Assembly (NCBI GenBank): GCA_023389155.1
Contig: JAEWEV010000011.1
Span: 186,001 to 250,000 of the forward strand
Length of the DNA: 64,000 bases
Source of the DNA: Pseudomonadota bacterium
GTDB taxonomy: Bacteria; Pseudomonadota; Gammaproteobacteria; Burkholderiales; Burkholderiaceae_B
Direction of reading: 5' to 3'
Below the pieces are notes generated by a model, which worked only from the letters and a program-made list of their open reading frames with translations, had not been told where the DNA came from and did not search any database. Numbering within the stretch: position 1 is the first letter of the stretch; each line of letters begins with the position of its first letter. This document shows positions 1 through 7,986 of this stretch, in pieces. The translations under genes and the position numbers were made by a program.

Positions 1-509
1 GGTGCATAGCGATCGAACGGTCCCCACATTTGCACATGCATGTCCGTTTCCCGCATAGCCGGCGCCAGCGCTTCGATACTGTCGAAGCCAACACTGCCGG
101 GGAACAGGTTTCCCTGCGGATCACGCGCCTCGATAAAACGCAAGCCGCAGATCCCTGCCGCGCGCCAGTCGGCAAGCTGCTCTACCGGGGTACCCGGCGC
201 AGCCACACCGATACCGCGCAGATTTGCGGGGCGACGGGCGATGGCATCGATGATGGCACTCACGTCGGTACCGTAAGGCGCAGGCTGGACCAGCACACCG
301 CGCTGCATACCGACGCTGTCCAGCATCGTCAGATAGCGCGTTGCCGGGGCATCAGGCGGTGCGTAGGTGGAACGCAAATGCAATGGGAAGTCGTTATAAG
401 GGCCGAACACATGACAGTGCGTATCACAACTGTCATCAGGAAGCTTGGCCGCCGGCGCGGTGGGCATGCGCGGCATTTCGACATTATCAGGAATAAAATT
501 TTCAGTCAC
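1..509 (-). CDS. Amidohydrolase family protein, PDC-hydrolase-like (partial)
   Basis: The frame starts with GTG at 509 and runs off the left edge, so only about 169 N-terminal residues are visible. The protein reads MTENFIPDNVEMPRM, then DSCDTHCHVFGP at residues 26-37. This HxH-type strand 1 is typical of TIM-barrel metal-dependent hydrolases of the amidohydrolase_2 group, which includes 2-pyrone-4,6-dicarboxylate hydrolase and sulfomuconolactone hydrolase. LVQPAPYGTDVSAI and GLRFIEARDP fit strands of the same fold. The start overlaps the stop of the upstream gene by four bases (GTGA), which indicates translational coupling and fixes the start. By family, the enzyme hydrolyses lactones or cyclic acids made during aromatic breakdown. 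The exact substrate is not readable here. Confidence 0.85.
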   Translation of the reverse strand, partial: MTENFIPDNVEMPRMPTAPAAKLPDDSCDTHCHVFGPYNDFPLHLRSTYAPPDAPATRYLTMLDSVGMQRGVLVQPAPYGTDVSAIIDAIARRPANLRGIGVAAPGTPVEQLADWRAAGICGLRFIEARDPQGNLFPGSVGFDSIEALAPAMRETDMHVQMWGPFDRYA

Positions 510-1123
510 GCCGTCAGGTCCTCCAGCGAAACCGCTGCCAGTTTGCTCAGGGACGGCATGCCGTCCTGTTGTGGCGCCACCAGCGGATTCGGAGCGTCAT
601 CAGGCAGGGGAATTTCATGGGCATTGAGTGTCATGGATACCATTGTGTAGTAACCAACAACGGCGGTCAGTTCCACCACGCCCGTCACGTCAAAGGCATC
701 ACGAATGCGATCATAGACCGAAGGCTCCACCGTGCCGTGTGCCAGCAACTGGCGCGCAAACTCATACACAGCTGCATCCTGCCAATCGGTAAATCCCGGA
801 GCCTCGCAGTTTTTTATTTCATCTGCAATTGACTTTGGCAGGCCGGCGGACAGCGCGGCCTGCTCATGAATGTACCATTCGATCTGGCTGTTCCAGTAGC
901 GGGCCGTGACCAGAATTGCCAGTTCGTTCAGGCGGGGCGGCAGACTGGTGCCAAAGCGCAGCAATTCTCCCAGCTTTTGCCAGCGCTGCGCCAGATCGGG
1001 ATTATGCAGCACGGCGCGCAATGGCCCGACCAGCCGGCCGCGCGGGCCATTCACAATCTCGTCATAGACGGCGCGCTGCGCCTCGTTCATGGTTTCTACA
1101 GTGGGAAAAGGGATACGACTCAT
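506..1123 (-). CDS. Carboxymuconolactone decarboxylase / AhpD-like family protein
   Basis: A 205-residue all-helical protein of the CMD/AhpD superfamily. Residues 60-90 (SLPPRLNELAI then IEWYIHEQ) carry the family's E-x3-H pattern (E82, H86), but there is no CxxC pair, so a thiol peroxidase role is unlikely. The longer-than-minimal length fits the carboxymuconolactone-decarboxylase-like proteins found with ring-cleavage genes. It lies third in a minus-strand operon after flavin reductase and GST genes. Its stop overlaps the GTG of the amidohydrolase by four bases. A role in decarboxylating or isomerising a lactone intermediate is an inference from context. Confidence 0.85.
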   Translation of the reverse strand: MSRIPFPTVETMNEAQRAVYDEIVNGPRGRLVGPLRAVLHNPDLAQRWQKLGELLRFGTSLPPRLNELAILVTARYWNSQIEWYIHEQAALSAGLPKSIADEIKNCEAPGFTDWQDAAVYEFARQLLAHGTVEPSVYDRIRDAFDVTGVVELTAVVGYYTMVSMTLNAHEIPLPDDAPNPLVAPQQDGMPSLSKLAAVSLEDLTA

Positions 1124-1162
1124 GGGATTTTCCTGGCGTTATTGCAAATATGGCTGTGGTTT

Positions 1163-1786
1163 TCAGGGTGTTTCGGCGGGCTCTGTGGCGATAACTGAGG
1201 GCCTCCTCATAAATACCTCCCGGTGCCAGCGCGCCATTTCAGGTGCGAACTGTCGCCAGTTCAGATCCTCAAACCGATAGTCCAGATACGAAAGCGCGCA
1301 ACCAATGGTGATGGCTCCCAGGTCAAAACCTGAGGTCTCGGTTTGCGCGGCATTTTTTTCAAGAAACTTGAGGGTTGATTCCGTTTTCAGGGCAAAGGCA
1401 CTGAGCCAGGCCTGAGTCTGTTTCTCTTCGGTTTTGTTACGTTCCTGACGAAACAGCAACAGTGCATCCATAAAGCCATCTCCCAGGGCCTGCTGTCGCA
1501 GAACCCGAACGCGCTGTTGCGGATTGGCAGGCAACAGAACGCAGCCCGGTGCCTGCGCAGCCAGATACTCGCAAATGACCCGCGAATCAAACAGGCTGTA
1601 GCCATCATCCAATACCAGCGTAGGCAACTTGATTAGTGGGTTGTCCGGGATCAGGTTCAGATTCGGTTCCGCCATCGCAACCGGCGTGCGGACCAGCTCA
1701 ACGGCGTCCACTTGCTGGGTTTCGTGAAGAACAATCATTACCTTGCGAACAAAAGGAGATCGGGGAGACCAGTGCAGTTTCATCAT
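1163..1786 (-). CDS. Glutathione S-transferase family protein (YibF/YfcG-like)
   Basis: A 207-residue cytosolic GST. The N-terminal thioredoxin fold begins MMKLHWSPRSPFVRKV, with the Ser/Arg-rich segment at residues 7-12 where the glutathione thiol is activated. It continues to NPLIKLPTLVLDDG (glutathione-binding cis-Pro region) and SLFDSRVICEYL (the Ser/Asp pair that holds the gamma-glutamyl group). An all-helical C-terminal domain follows. It sits between flavin reductase and AhpD-like genes, with gaps of 72 and 39 bases. In such operons GSTs open, isomerise or dehalogenate reactive intermediates. The reaction here is unknown. The second Met (1783) is an equally good start. Confidence 0.88.
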   Translation of the reverse strand: MMKLHWSPRSPFVRKVMIVLHETQQVDAVELVRTPVAMAEPNLNLIPDNPLIKLPTLVLDDGYSLFDSRVICEYLAAQAPGCVLLPANPQQRVRVLRQQALGDGFMDALLLFRQERNKTEEKQTQAWLSAFALKTESTLKFLEKNAAQTETSGFDLGAITIGCALSYLDYRFEDLNWRQFAPEMARWHREVFMRRPSVIATEPAETP

Positions 1787-1858
1787 GTTTGCTTTTCAAT
1801 AGGGTTTATGAGACAGGAGCGTCAATTCGGCGTCGCCTGACAGCGCGCCGTGAGGCGC

Positions 1859-2485
1859 TCAGGCTTCTTCTTTCGGTTTGTAGGGAATGCGGGGTAAGAC
1901 AAAGGAATCCCGCGTATGCGAATACCAGCCTGCGCCGTGCATGCGCCCGACCAGATCCAGCTTGTTGCCGTCGATATAGCATTTGTCGGCGTCAATGACG
2001 GCAGCATCGTCCACATGCAGACCTTCTACCCGGGCCAGCACGATAATGCGTTTTCCATCAATATCAATTTTCTTCCAGAGTCGACATTCCAGTGCCACAG
2101 GACTGCCCGCGATGCGGCCCGGCCTGACCTTTTCGGAGGGCAGTGTGCTCAATCCGGCTTCGCGCAGCTCGTCAATCTCCGCGGGGTATTCGGTAGCGGT
2201 GATATTCATCTGATCAATAAGCGTCGCAGGCACCAGATTGATGACAAACTCTCCGGTGCGTTCGATGTTGCGCAGACTGTCCTTTTTTTCCTCTCCATAG
2301 TGGCCGATACCAAGAGCGACTACAGGCGGATCACCGGACAGGCAGTTGAAAAAAGAGAAGGGAGCAGCATTCCAGGCCCCCTCTTCTGACTGCGTCACGA
2401 CCCAGGCGATGGGACGGGGGAGCACAACACTGCCCATCAGCTTGTAAGTATTTTTCCCTTCCAGTGCCTGCATATCGAAAAACAT
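1859..2485 (-). CDS. Flavin reductase family protein (FMN-binding split barrel)
   Basis: A 208-residue protein beginning MFFDMQALEGKNTYK. This start is chosen over the upstream Met (2512) because AGGAGA lies seven bases before it. SVVLPRPIAWVVTQSEEG and NAAPFSFFNCLSGDPP are the FMN-cradling segments of the flavin-reductase-like domain, and EFVINLV is the usual third strand. The family supplies reduced FMN to a monooxygenase partner, or acts itself as a small flavoenzyme. No oxygenase large subunit is visible in this window; it would have to lie beyond the left edge or elsewhere. First gene of the minus-strand operon behind the promoter at 2586-2614. Confidence 0.88.
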   Translation of the reverse strand: MFFDMQALEGKNTYKLMGSVVLPRPIAWVVTQSEEGAWNAAPFSFFNCLSGDPPVVALGIGHYGEEKKDSLRNIERTGEFVINLVPATLIDQMNITATEYPAEIDELREAGLSTLPSEKVRPGRIAGSPVALECRLWKKIDIDGKRIIVLARVEGLHVDDAAVIDADKCYIDGNKLDLVGRMHGAGWYSHTRDSFVLPRIPYKPKEEA

Positions 2486-2585
2486 GTTTCTGTCTCCTGT
2501 GGTGTCATTCAAATCGGGTTCACCTGAGACTATCCGACAGACGAATATCCTGTAAAGGCGAAAAAACCATACTTATGACCTTTTA

Positions 2586-2614
2586 AATATAACATCATTC
2601 TTCAGGCCCGACAA
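2586..2614 (-). promoter_or_regulatory. Sigma-70-type promoter of the flavin reductase operon
   Basis: On the minus strand, TTGTCG (2614-2609) and TATATT (2591-2586) are separated by 17 bases and lie about 100 bases upstream of the flavin reductase start. Spacing and both hexamers are close to consensus. The palindrome at 2616-2633 abuts the -35 element. Confidence 0.6.
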
Positions 2615-2638
2615 GTACTGACAACAGTCAGTATGTCG
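2609..2638. promoter_or_regulatory. Palindrome TACTGAC-N4-GTCAGTA abutting the -35 box
   Basis: A perfect 18-base inverted repeat with a 4-base centre (2616-2633), flanked by CGACA and TGTCG, which extend the symmetry beyond a 2-base bulge. Its position next to the -35 element of the leftward operon suggests an operator for a dimeric regulator, for example of TetR or LysR type. The bases from 2640 to 2851, downstream of the MBL gene, hold nothing else I recognise. Confidence 0.5.
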
Positions 2639-2851
2639 TTCTATCTACAAATTCGGATTGTCAAGAAATGATGAGGCCAGATCTGACCTTGGCCTTCGGC
2701 TTCGGCTCTGACTTCACACCGCTATGCGACGGTCAGTCTGCCTTGCCCGCGCCCGACCACTGCGCAGGCAGATCATATCGGGGCGAGCATGCAACCACGG
2801 GCAAGGTATCGCGCCCGACTCAGGATACCAAGCCAGATTCTGAATACGCGA

Positions 2852-3916
2852 TCAGGCCGCAGAAAACCGCAAGACGCCCGCGTCATCTTCGGCTCTCGTC
2901 AGTTTACCCTCATGGTAAAGCATCTGCAGATGGGCCAGCGCCTCGCCCATGGCGAAGGTCAGCTGATGCAAATCGAGCTTGCGCTTGAACATGAGGGGCA
3001 CCACATCCGTCACAGACATGGGTTTTTCCGAACACCACTGCATCACTTCGGCCAGGCGTTCCGCGTGATGGTCGCGCTGCTGGCGCAGCCTTTCATGCAA
3101 ACCCTTGAAGGGTTTACCGTGAGAAGGCAGTACCAGCGTGTCCTCGTCCAGCGGCTCATAACTGTCCAGCGACTGCAGATAGAGTCTGAGTGGATCGGCG
3201 TCCGGTTCATGATCGAACACACTGACGTTGGTCGAGATCCGGGGTAAAACCATGTCTCCGGAGATCAGCACTTTGATCTCGGGACAGGCCAGGCTAATGT
3301 GCTCGGGTGCGTGACCATAGCCCACGATACATTCCCACTGCCGGCCGCCAATCCGAAGATGCTGTCCACCCAGCAGGCGGACAAACCGGCGCGGCATCCC
3401 TTCAACCAGGGAAGGATAATAGCTCGCACGCTGACGGATCTGCTCCTGCGCGTCCGGATCGCTCATTCCATGGCGCGCAAAATGTTCAACGGCGACATCA
3501 CCGCCCGTCCCCGCACCGCCAGCCGGACGGGATGACCAAAGTGAGGCGACATAAAAGTCCGTCATGCTCATATACAGCGGCGCATTCCACCGCTCACAGA
3601 TCCAGGCCGCCAGACCCGTATGGTCCGGATGCATATGCGTAACAATCAGACGCAGGACGGGCAGCCCTTCCAGCGCGTTTTCAAAGACTTTTTCCCAAAG
3701 GGCTTTGACTTCCGGCTTGGAAATGCCCGTATCCACGACGGTCCAGCCCTGTCGACCATCAATGTCGTCCCTGAGCAGCCACAGATTGATATGGTCCAGC
3801 GCGAAAGGCAGCGGCATGCGAATCCATTTGACGCCAGGGGCGATCTCCTGCGCCACGCCCGGCTCTGGCAGGGCGTCTCCGAATGGGTATTCCAGTCGTG
3901 CTTCGAGTTCATTCAT
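2852..3916 (-). CDS. MBL-fold metallo-hydrolase in the LiuR regulon
   Basis: A 354-residue metallo-beta-lactamase-fold protein. The dinuclear metal motif HMHPDH is at residues 94-99. A later GYGHAPEHISL, SGDMVLPRIS and SHGKPFKGLH supply the remaining His/Asp ligands of the fold. A C-terminal helical extension (about residues 280-354) resembles the winged-helix tail of the LACTB2/glyoxalase-II-like group. By family it is a hydrolase, plausibly a thioesterase or lactonase. Its promoter carries the LiuR-type palindrome in its spacer, and the gene diverges from liuR, so it is probably induced with leucine or isovalerate breakdown. Release of a CoA ester or detoxification of a side product is an inference. 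Confidence 0.88.
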   Translation of the reverse strand: MNELEARLEYPFGDALPEPGVAQEIAPGVKWIRMPLPFALDHINLWLLRDDIDGRQGWTVVDTGISKPEVKALWEKVFENALEGLPVLRLIVTHMHPDHTGLAAWICERWNAPLYMSMTDFYVASLWSSRPAGGAGTGGDVAVEHFARHGMSDPDAQEQIRQRASYYPSLVEGMPRRFVRLLGGQHLRIGGRQWECIVGYGHAPEHISLACPEIKVLISGDMVLPRISTNVSVFDHEPDADPLRLYLQSLDSYEPLDEDTLVLPSHGKPFKGLHERLRQQRDHHAERLAEVMQWCSEKPMSVTDVVPLMFKRKLDLHQLTFAMGEALAHLQMLYHEGKLTRAEDDAGVLRFSAA

Positions 3917-3955
3917 GCGTACCTCTCCTCATTGACATTTGCTTTTAATTCATAG

Positions 3956-3985
3956 ATCATAGTTTACGTTAACGTAAAGATGCAA
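3956..3985 (-). promoter_or_regulatory. Promoter with LiuR-type operator in the spacer (MBL gene)
   Basis: On the minus strand TTGCAT (3985-3980) and TATGAT (3961-3956) are 18 bases apart. The spacer is filled by the perfect 16-base palindrome TTTACGTTAACGTAAA (3963-3978). A dimer site between -35 and -10 in a long spacer is the classic MerR-family arrangement. The site also lies 39 bases before liuR, so it may serve autoregulation. Confidence 0.72.
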
Positions 3986-4016
3986 GTCGAATTCCGTTTC
4001 GACATGCTTTGCCTTC

Positions 4017-4415
4017 ATGAGCCCTCGCACCTGGTCTATTTCCGAACTCGCGGAAGAATTCAACATCACGCCCCGCACGCTTCGCTTCTACGAAGACCAT
4101 CGGATCGTCAATCCCATACGGGACGGACAAAAGCGCATCTATACCCATCGCGATCGCACCCGCCTGAAACTGGCCCTGCGCGGCAAACGACTGGGATTGC
4201 AGCTGTCCGAAATCTGTTCCCTTATCGGCATGTACGAAGGCCCTGGCAGCACACAGCCCCAACTGCAAAGCTACCTGACCGTTCTTACCCGCCACAAGCA
4301 ACAGTTGCTGCAGCAGAAACGTGATCTGGATCAGACACTGGCAGAAATCGACGAACAGGAAAAAAACTGCCTGAAGCTGCTCAGCGAAGTGGGCAATACG
4401 ATTAAGCAAGCCTGA
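4017..4415 (+). CDS. liuR: MerR-family regulator of leucine/isovalerate catabolism, LiuR-type
   Basis: A 132-residue MerR-type protein. The winged helix-turn-helix occupies residues 6-70 (SISELAEEFNITPRTLRFYE, then a basic wing ending in RLGLQLSEI). A long Gln/Leu-rich dimerisation helix spans about 88-125. There are no Cys ligands of a metal-sensing MerR. Family members next to ivd and mcc genes regulate branched-chain amino acid degradation. The gene lies between a divergent MBL hydrolase and ivd, with matching palindromes on both sides. I assign the name from family plus context; the effector, perhaps an acyl-CoA, is not visible. Confidence 0.85.
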   Translation: MSPRTWSISELAEEFNITPRTLRFYEDHRIVNPIRDGQKRIYTHRDRTRLKLALRGKRLGLQLSEICSLIGMYEGPGSTQPQLQSYLTVLTRHKQQLLQQKRDLDQTLAEIDEQEKNCLKLLSEVGNTIKQA

Positions 4416-4686
4416 ATTTCTGGACATCCGCGCACTCATCAGACTCAAACTGCCTGACCGCATCTCCGTCAGTACTCTGTCGCCCCCCAAGGCTGATTCT
4501 GCGTATGCCCGTTCAAAAGGGTCGGTGCATTCTCGTCGTTTCAGCGAGCAAGCCCGTGCCGGCTTCTGCACGAACCTTCGATCCGAACAGCGGCGCCCCC
4601 CAATTACCACTCTGTACCACTCTGCCCCCTGATTCCGGCCACGCATCCCAAGTCGCGCCATGGGGTTTTTCCCGAGTGATGATGTA

Positions 4687-4716
4687 TTGACGTTTACGTA
4701 AACGTAATGATATATT
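4687..4716 (+). promoter_or_regulatory. Promoter with LiuR-type operator in the spacer (ivd operon)
   Basis: TTGACG (4687-4692) and TATATT (4711-4716) are 18 bases apart. The perfect palindrome ACGTTTACGTAAACGT (4690-4705) overlaps the -35 and spacer. Aligned with the site at 3963-3978, 14 of 16 bases agree (TTTACGTAAACGTAAT here). A weaker copy, GTTCACGTAAAC, lies in the leader at 4821-4832. The transcript would have a leader of about 170 bases before ivd; I see no clear small gene in 4416-4882. Confidence 0.72.
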
Positions 4717-4894
4717 TGGCAATTGTACCGGATGTCGGTTCGCCCACGAATATCTACCCGGGCCCAGTCATACTGGCGATTACCCTTGTTCTTGCAAGTC
4801 GGTCATCAGGCCCTGATCCGGTTCACGTAAACTTACAAAATAGGTCAGGCCAGCCTGGCCCGTTAATGACACCACCACCACGATGGAGATTTTC

Positions 4895-6073
4895 ATGACG
4901 ATTCCCGGTTTGAATTTTGATCTGGGCCAGGATCTGGACATGCTGCGCGATGCCGTAGCCGATTTTGCAAAGGCAGAAATCGCACCGCGGGCTGCGCAGC
5001 TGGATCGCGACGATCAGTTCCCCATGGATCTGTGGAAAAAGTTCGGCGACCTGGGTGTGCTGGGCATGACTGTCGGAGAAGAATACGGCGGCGCCAATCT
5101 GGGTTATCTCGCCCACATGATCGTGATGGAAGAACTGTCGCGCGCCAGCGCCTCTGTCGCGCTGTCCTACGGCGCACATTCGAATCTTTGCGTCAACCAG
5201 CTGCATCGCAACGGCACCGAAGCACAGAAGAAAAAATATCTGCCCAAACTCATCAGCGGCGAGCACGTAGGCGCCCTGGCCATGAGTGAACCTGGCGCCG
5301 GGTCCGATGTTGTCAGCATGAAACTGCGCGCCGAGAAAAAAGGCGATCGCTACATACTGAACGGCACCAAAATGTGGATCACCAACGGTCCGGATGCCGA
5401 TACGCTCGTGGTCTATGCCAAGACCGATCCCCAGGCGAACGCGAAGGGGATCACCGCATTCATTATCGAAAAGGACTTCAAAGGCTTTTCGGTTGCGCAA
5501 AAGCTGGACAAGCTGGGAATGCGCGGCAGCCACACCGGTGAACTGGTTTTCGAAAACTGTGAAGTGCCTGAAGAAAATATTCTTGGCCAGCTTAACGGTG
5601 GCGTCAAGGTGCTGATGAGCGGGCTGGATTATGAACGCGCCGTGCTTGCCGGCGGACCGCTGGGCATTATGCAGGCGGTTATGGACATTACCGTGCCTTA
5701 CGTGCACGAACGCAGGCAGTTTGGTCAGTCCATCGGCCAATTCCAGCTTATCCAGGGCAAAATGGCCGATCTGTACACCACGCTGCAAGCCAGTCGTGCA
5801 TTCTGCTACACCGTCGGCAAACATCTGGATCGACTAGGGGCCGGTCACGTACGCGAAGTGCGCAAGGACTGCGCCGCCGTCATTCTGTACTGCGCAGAAA
5901 AAGCCACATGGATGGCTGGCGAAGGAATACAGATTCTTGGAGGAAACGGCTATATTAACGAATATCCGACCGGCAGACTGTGGCGTGATGCCAAGCTGTA
6001 CGAGATCGGCGCGGGCACCAGCGAAATTCGTCGTATGCTGATCGGACGCGAGCTGTTCAATGAAACGCGCTGA
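4895..6073 (+). CDS. ivd: Isovaleryl-CoA dehydrogenase
   Basis: A 392-residue acyl-CoA dehydrogenase that oxidises isovaleryl-CoA to 3-methylcrotonyl-CoA in leucine breakdown and passes electrons to ETF. Seen: GALAMSEPGAGSDVV (127-140) and KMWITNGPDAD (159-169), the FAD/substrate segments, and GTSEIRRMLIGREL near the end. Glu247 in SGLDYERAVLAGGPLG matches the unusual catalytic Glu position of isovaleryl-CoA dehydrogenases, which separates them from short-chain family members. The start at 4895 is preferred over 4883 because GGAG lies eight bases upstream. First gene of the LiuR-type operon. Confidence 0.95.
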   Translation: MTIPGLNFDLGQDLDMLRDAVADFAKAEIAPRAAQLDRDDQFPMDLWKKFGDLGVLGMTVGEEYGGANLGYLAHMIVMEELSRASASVALSYGAHSNLCVNQLHRNGTEAQKKKYLPKLISGEHVGALAMSEPGAGSDVVSMKLRAEKKGDRYILNGTKMWITNGPDADTLVVYAKTDPQANAKGITAFIIEKDFKGFSVAQKLDKLGMRGSHTGELVFENCEVPEENILGQLNGGVKVLMSGLDYERAVLAGGPLGIMQAVMDITVPYVHERRQFGQSIGQFQLIQGKMADLYTTLQASRAFCYTVGKHLDRLGAGHVREVRKDCAAVILYCAEKATWMAGEGIQILGGNGYINEYPTGRLWRDAKLYEIGAGTSEIRRMLIGRELFNETR

Positions 6074-6123
6074 GCCGGAACACCCGCCCACGGCACCCAT
6101 GCAGTAAGAGAAGACACCCGATC

Positions 6124-7986
6124 ATGCCGCTCACAGCAGACCATCAGCAAGTTCAGCAACTGGATCCGCAAGTGCCGGAGCCGGCTGCACTTGCCGCAGA
6201 GATCCTGGCGGGGTTCAACCGCCACTATTCCCTGTTCCGCTTTGTTGCGCAACGGGCCAAGGCGCTGTTTGAGTCACATGACTGGCATGGCATGCAGCGC
6301 GTTAATCGAGAGCGTATCGATTATTACGATACCCGGGTGCGTGAGTGTACCCGCCAGATTGCACAGATGCTGAACAAAACCCGGATGGCCATGCAGGATC
6401 CGAAACTGGGCGGCGCCTTTACCGAAGAACAGAGCCGGTACTGGCAGGACATCAAGCAGGCGTATACGCAATTGCTGCTGGAACACAGCCAGCCGGAGTG
6501 CGCAGAAACCTTTTTCAATTCGGTTTGCAGCCGGATCATGCATCGCGACTACTTCCACAATGATTTTCTGTTTGTGCGTCCGGCGGTTGCCACCGACTAT
6601 ATTGATGCACAGGGCAAGTCCTACCGTGTCTACTATCCCCACACCGGGGGAATTATTTCAACCGTGATTGACATGGTTGCCGACTTCGGCCTGGCCCTTC
6701 CCTATCAGGATCTGCCGCAGGATGCGCGCCTTCTTGCGCGTCGCGCAGTCCATATCCTGCGGGGCGAGATTCTCAAGTCCGGCGGTTCGCGCATTGCACC
6801 CGACTGCCAGATTCACGTGCTGCGCAGCCTGTTTTTCCGGAACAAGGGCGCGTATATCATTGGCCGCTTCATCAATAATGGGCAGCTCTACCCGTTTGCC
6901 ATTCCGCTGCTGCATACGCCCGGCCATGAACTGCAGTTGCACGCGCTACTGCATACCCGCGCCGATATCAGCACTCTTTTCAGTTTCACACGTGCCTACT
7001 TCCTGGTGGACATGGAAACACCTTCGTCCTACGTGTCATTTCTGCAAACGCTGATGCCGGCCAAGCCCAAGGCCGAGCTGTATACGGCCATCGGCCTGCA
7101 GAAACAGGGGAAAACCCTGTTCTACCGCGATTTTCTGCACCATCTGACGCATTCGACCGATACTTTCGATATCGCACCTGGTATCGAGGGCATGGTCATG
7201 ACAGTATTCACGCTGGGTTCCTACCCTTACGTATTCAAACTCATCCGTGACAACATCCGCAAGGATGGCATGGTGCACACGACGGTACGCCAGAAGTACC
7301 AGATGGTCAAGCTGCATGACCGCGTGGGACGCATGGCCGATACTTGGGAATACTCGCAGGTCGCCTTGCCGCTGAACCGCTTCTCGGAAGCGCTGCTCAA
7401 AGAATTGCGCGCAGAGGTGCCAAGCCTGATTGAGGAAACCGATAACGCTATCGTCTTCAGGCATGTCTACATTGAGCGGCGCATGACACCTTTAAATCTG
7501 TATCTGAACCGCGCCAGCGATGCGGCGCTAGAAGTCGCGGTCAGGGGTTACGGTGATGCCATTGCTGAACTGGCTGCCGCCAATATTTTCGCCGGCGATA
7601 TGCTGTACAAGAATTTCGGGGTGACCCGGCTGGGACGCGTCGTGTTTTACGACTATGATGAAATCCAGCCTGTGACAGACATGGTGTTTCGCAAGATACC
7701 GCCTGCGCCCAACGAGGAAGCAGAAATGTCTGATGAACCGTGGTATGCCGTTCACGCCAATGATGTTTTTCCCGAAGAATTCGACCGTTTCCTGCTGGGC
7801 GATGCGCGCGTACGCCAGGCCTTCATGAAATACCACGCGCAGCTACTTGACTACCAATGGTGGCAGCATCGGCAGAACCGAGTGGCAGCCGGTAAAATTG
7901 AAGATATCTTTCCCTATCCCGCCCAGCGCCACCTGCACCCTGCAGTGGCGCTGCGGAACCATCCCTTATCAAAGGAACCGACATGA
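6124..7986 (+). CDS. aceK: Isocitrate dehydrogenase kinase/phosphatase
   Basis: A 620-residue AceK, somewhat longer than the enterobacterial protein (near 580). It phosphorylates isocitrate dehydrogenase to send isocitrate into the glyoxylate shunt, and reverses this. Seen: PGIEGMVMTVFTLGSYPYVF (near residues 348-367), the nucleotide-binding region, and DMLYKNFGVTRLGRVVFYDYD (near 490-510) with the catalytic and metal Asp residues of the kinase fold. It lies 50 bases after ivd, and its stop overlaps the thiolase start (ATGA). Co-expression with leucine catabolism makes sense because leucine yields only acetyl-CoA and acetoacetate, so growth on it needs the glyoxylate shunt; this link is inference. 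Confidence 0.97.
   Translation: MPLTADHQQVQQLDPQVPEPAALAAEILAGFNRHYSLFRFVAQRAKALFESHDWHGMQRVNRERIDYYDTRVRECTRQIAQMLNKTRMAMQDPKLGGAFTEEQSRYWQDIKQAYTQLLLEHSQPECAETFFNSVCSRIMHRDYFHNDFLFVRPAVATDYIDAQGKSYRVYYPHTGGIISTVIDMVADFGLALPYQDLPQDARLLARRAVHILRGEILKSGGSRIAPDCQIHVLRSLFFRNKGAYIIGRFINNGQLYPFAIPLLHTPGHELQLHALLHTRADISTLFSFTRAYFLVDMETPSSYVSFLQTLMPAKPKAELYTAIGLQKQGKTLFYRDFLHHLTHSTDTFDIAPGIEGMVMTVFTLGSYPYVFKLIRDNIRKDGMVHTTVRQKYQMVKLHDRVGRMADTWEYSQVALPLNRFSEALLKELRAEVPSLIEETDNAIVFRHVYIERRMTPLNLYLNRASDAALEVAVRGYGDAIAELAAANIFAGDMLYKNFGVTRLGRVVFYDYDEIQPVTDMVFRKIPPAPNEEAEMSDEPWYAVHANDVFPEEFDRFLLGDARVRQAFMKYHAQLLDYQWWQHRQNRVAAGKIEDIFPYPAQRHLHPAVALRNHPLSKEPT

Noticed and set aside
30..650. 206-residue plus-strand frame
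   Set aside because: It is the antisense shadow of the amidohydrolase and AhpD-like genes, whose products have clear family motifs.
3969..4661. 230-residue minus-strand frame across liuR
   Set aside because: It covers the operator and is antisense to the MerR gene; the translation has no recognisable domain.
4707..4898. 63-residue frame in the ivd leader
   Set aside because: It starts inside the predicted promoter, has no ribosome site and no domain.
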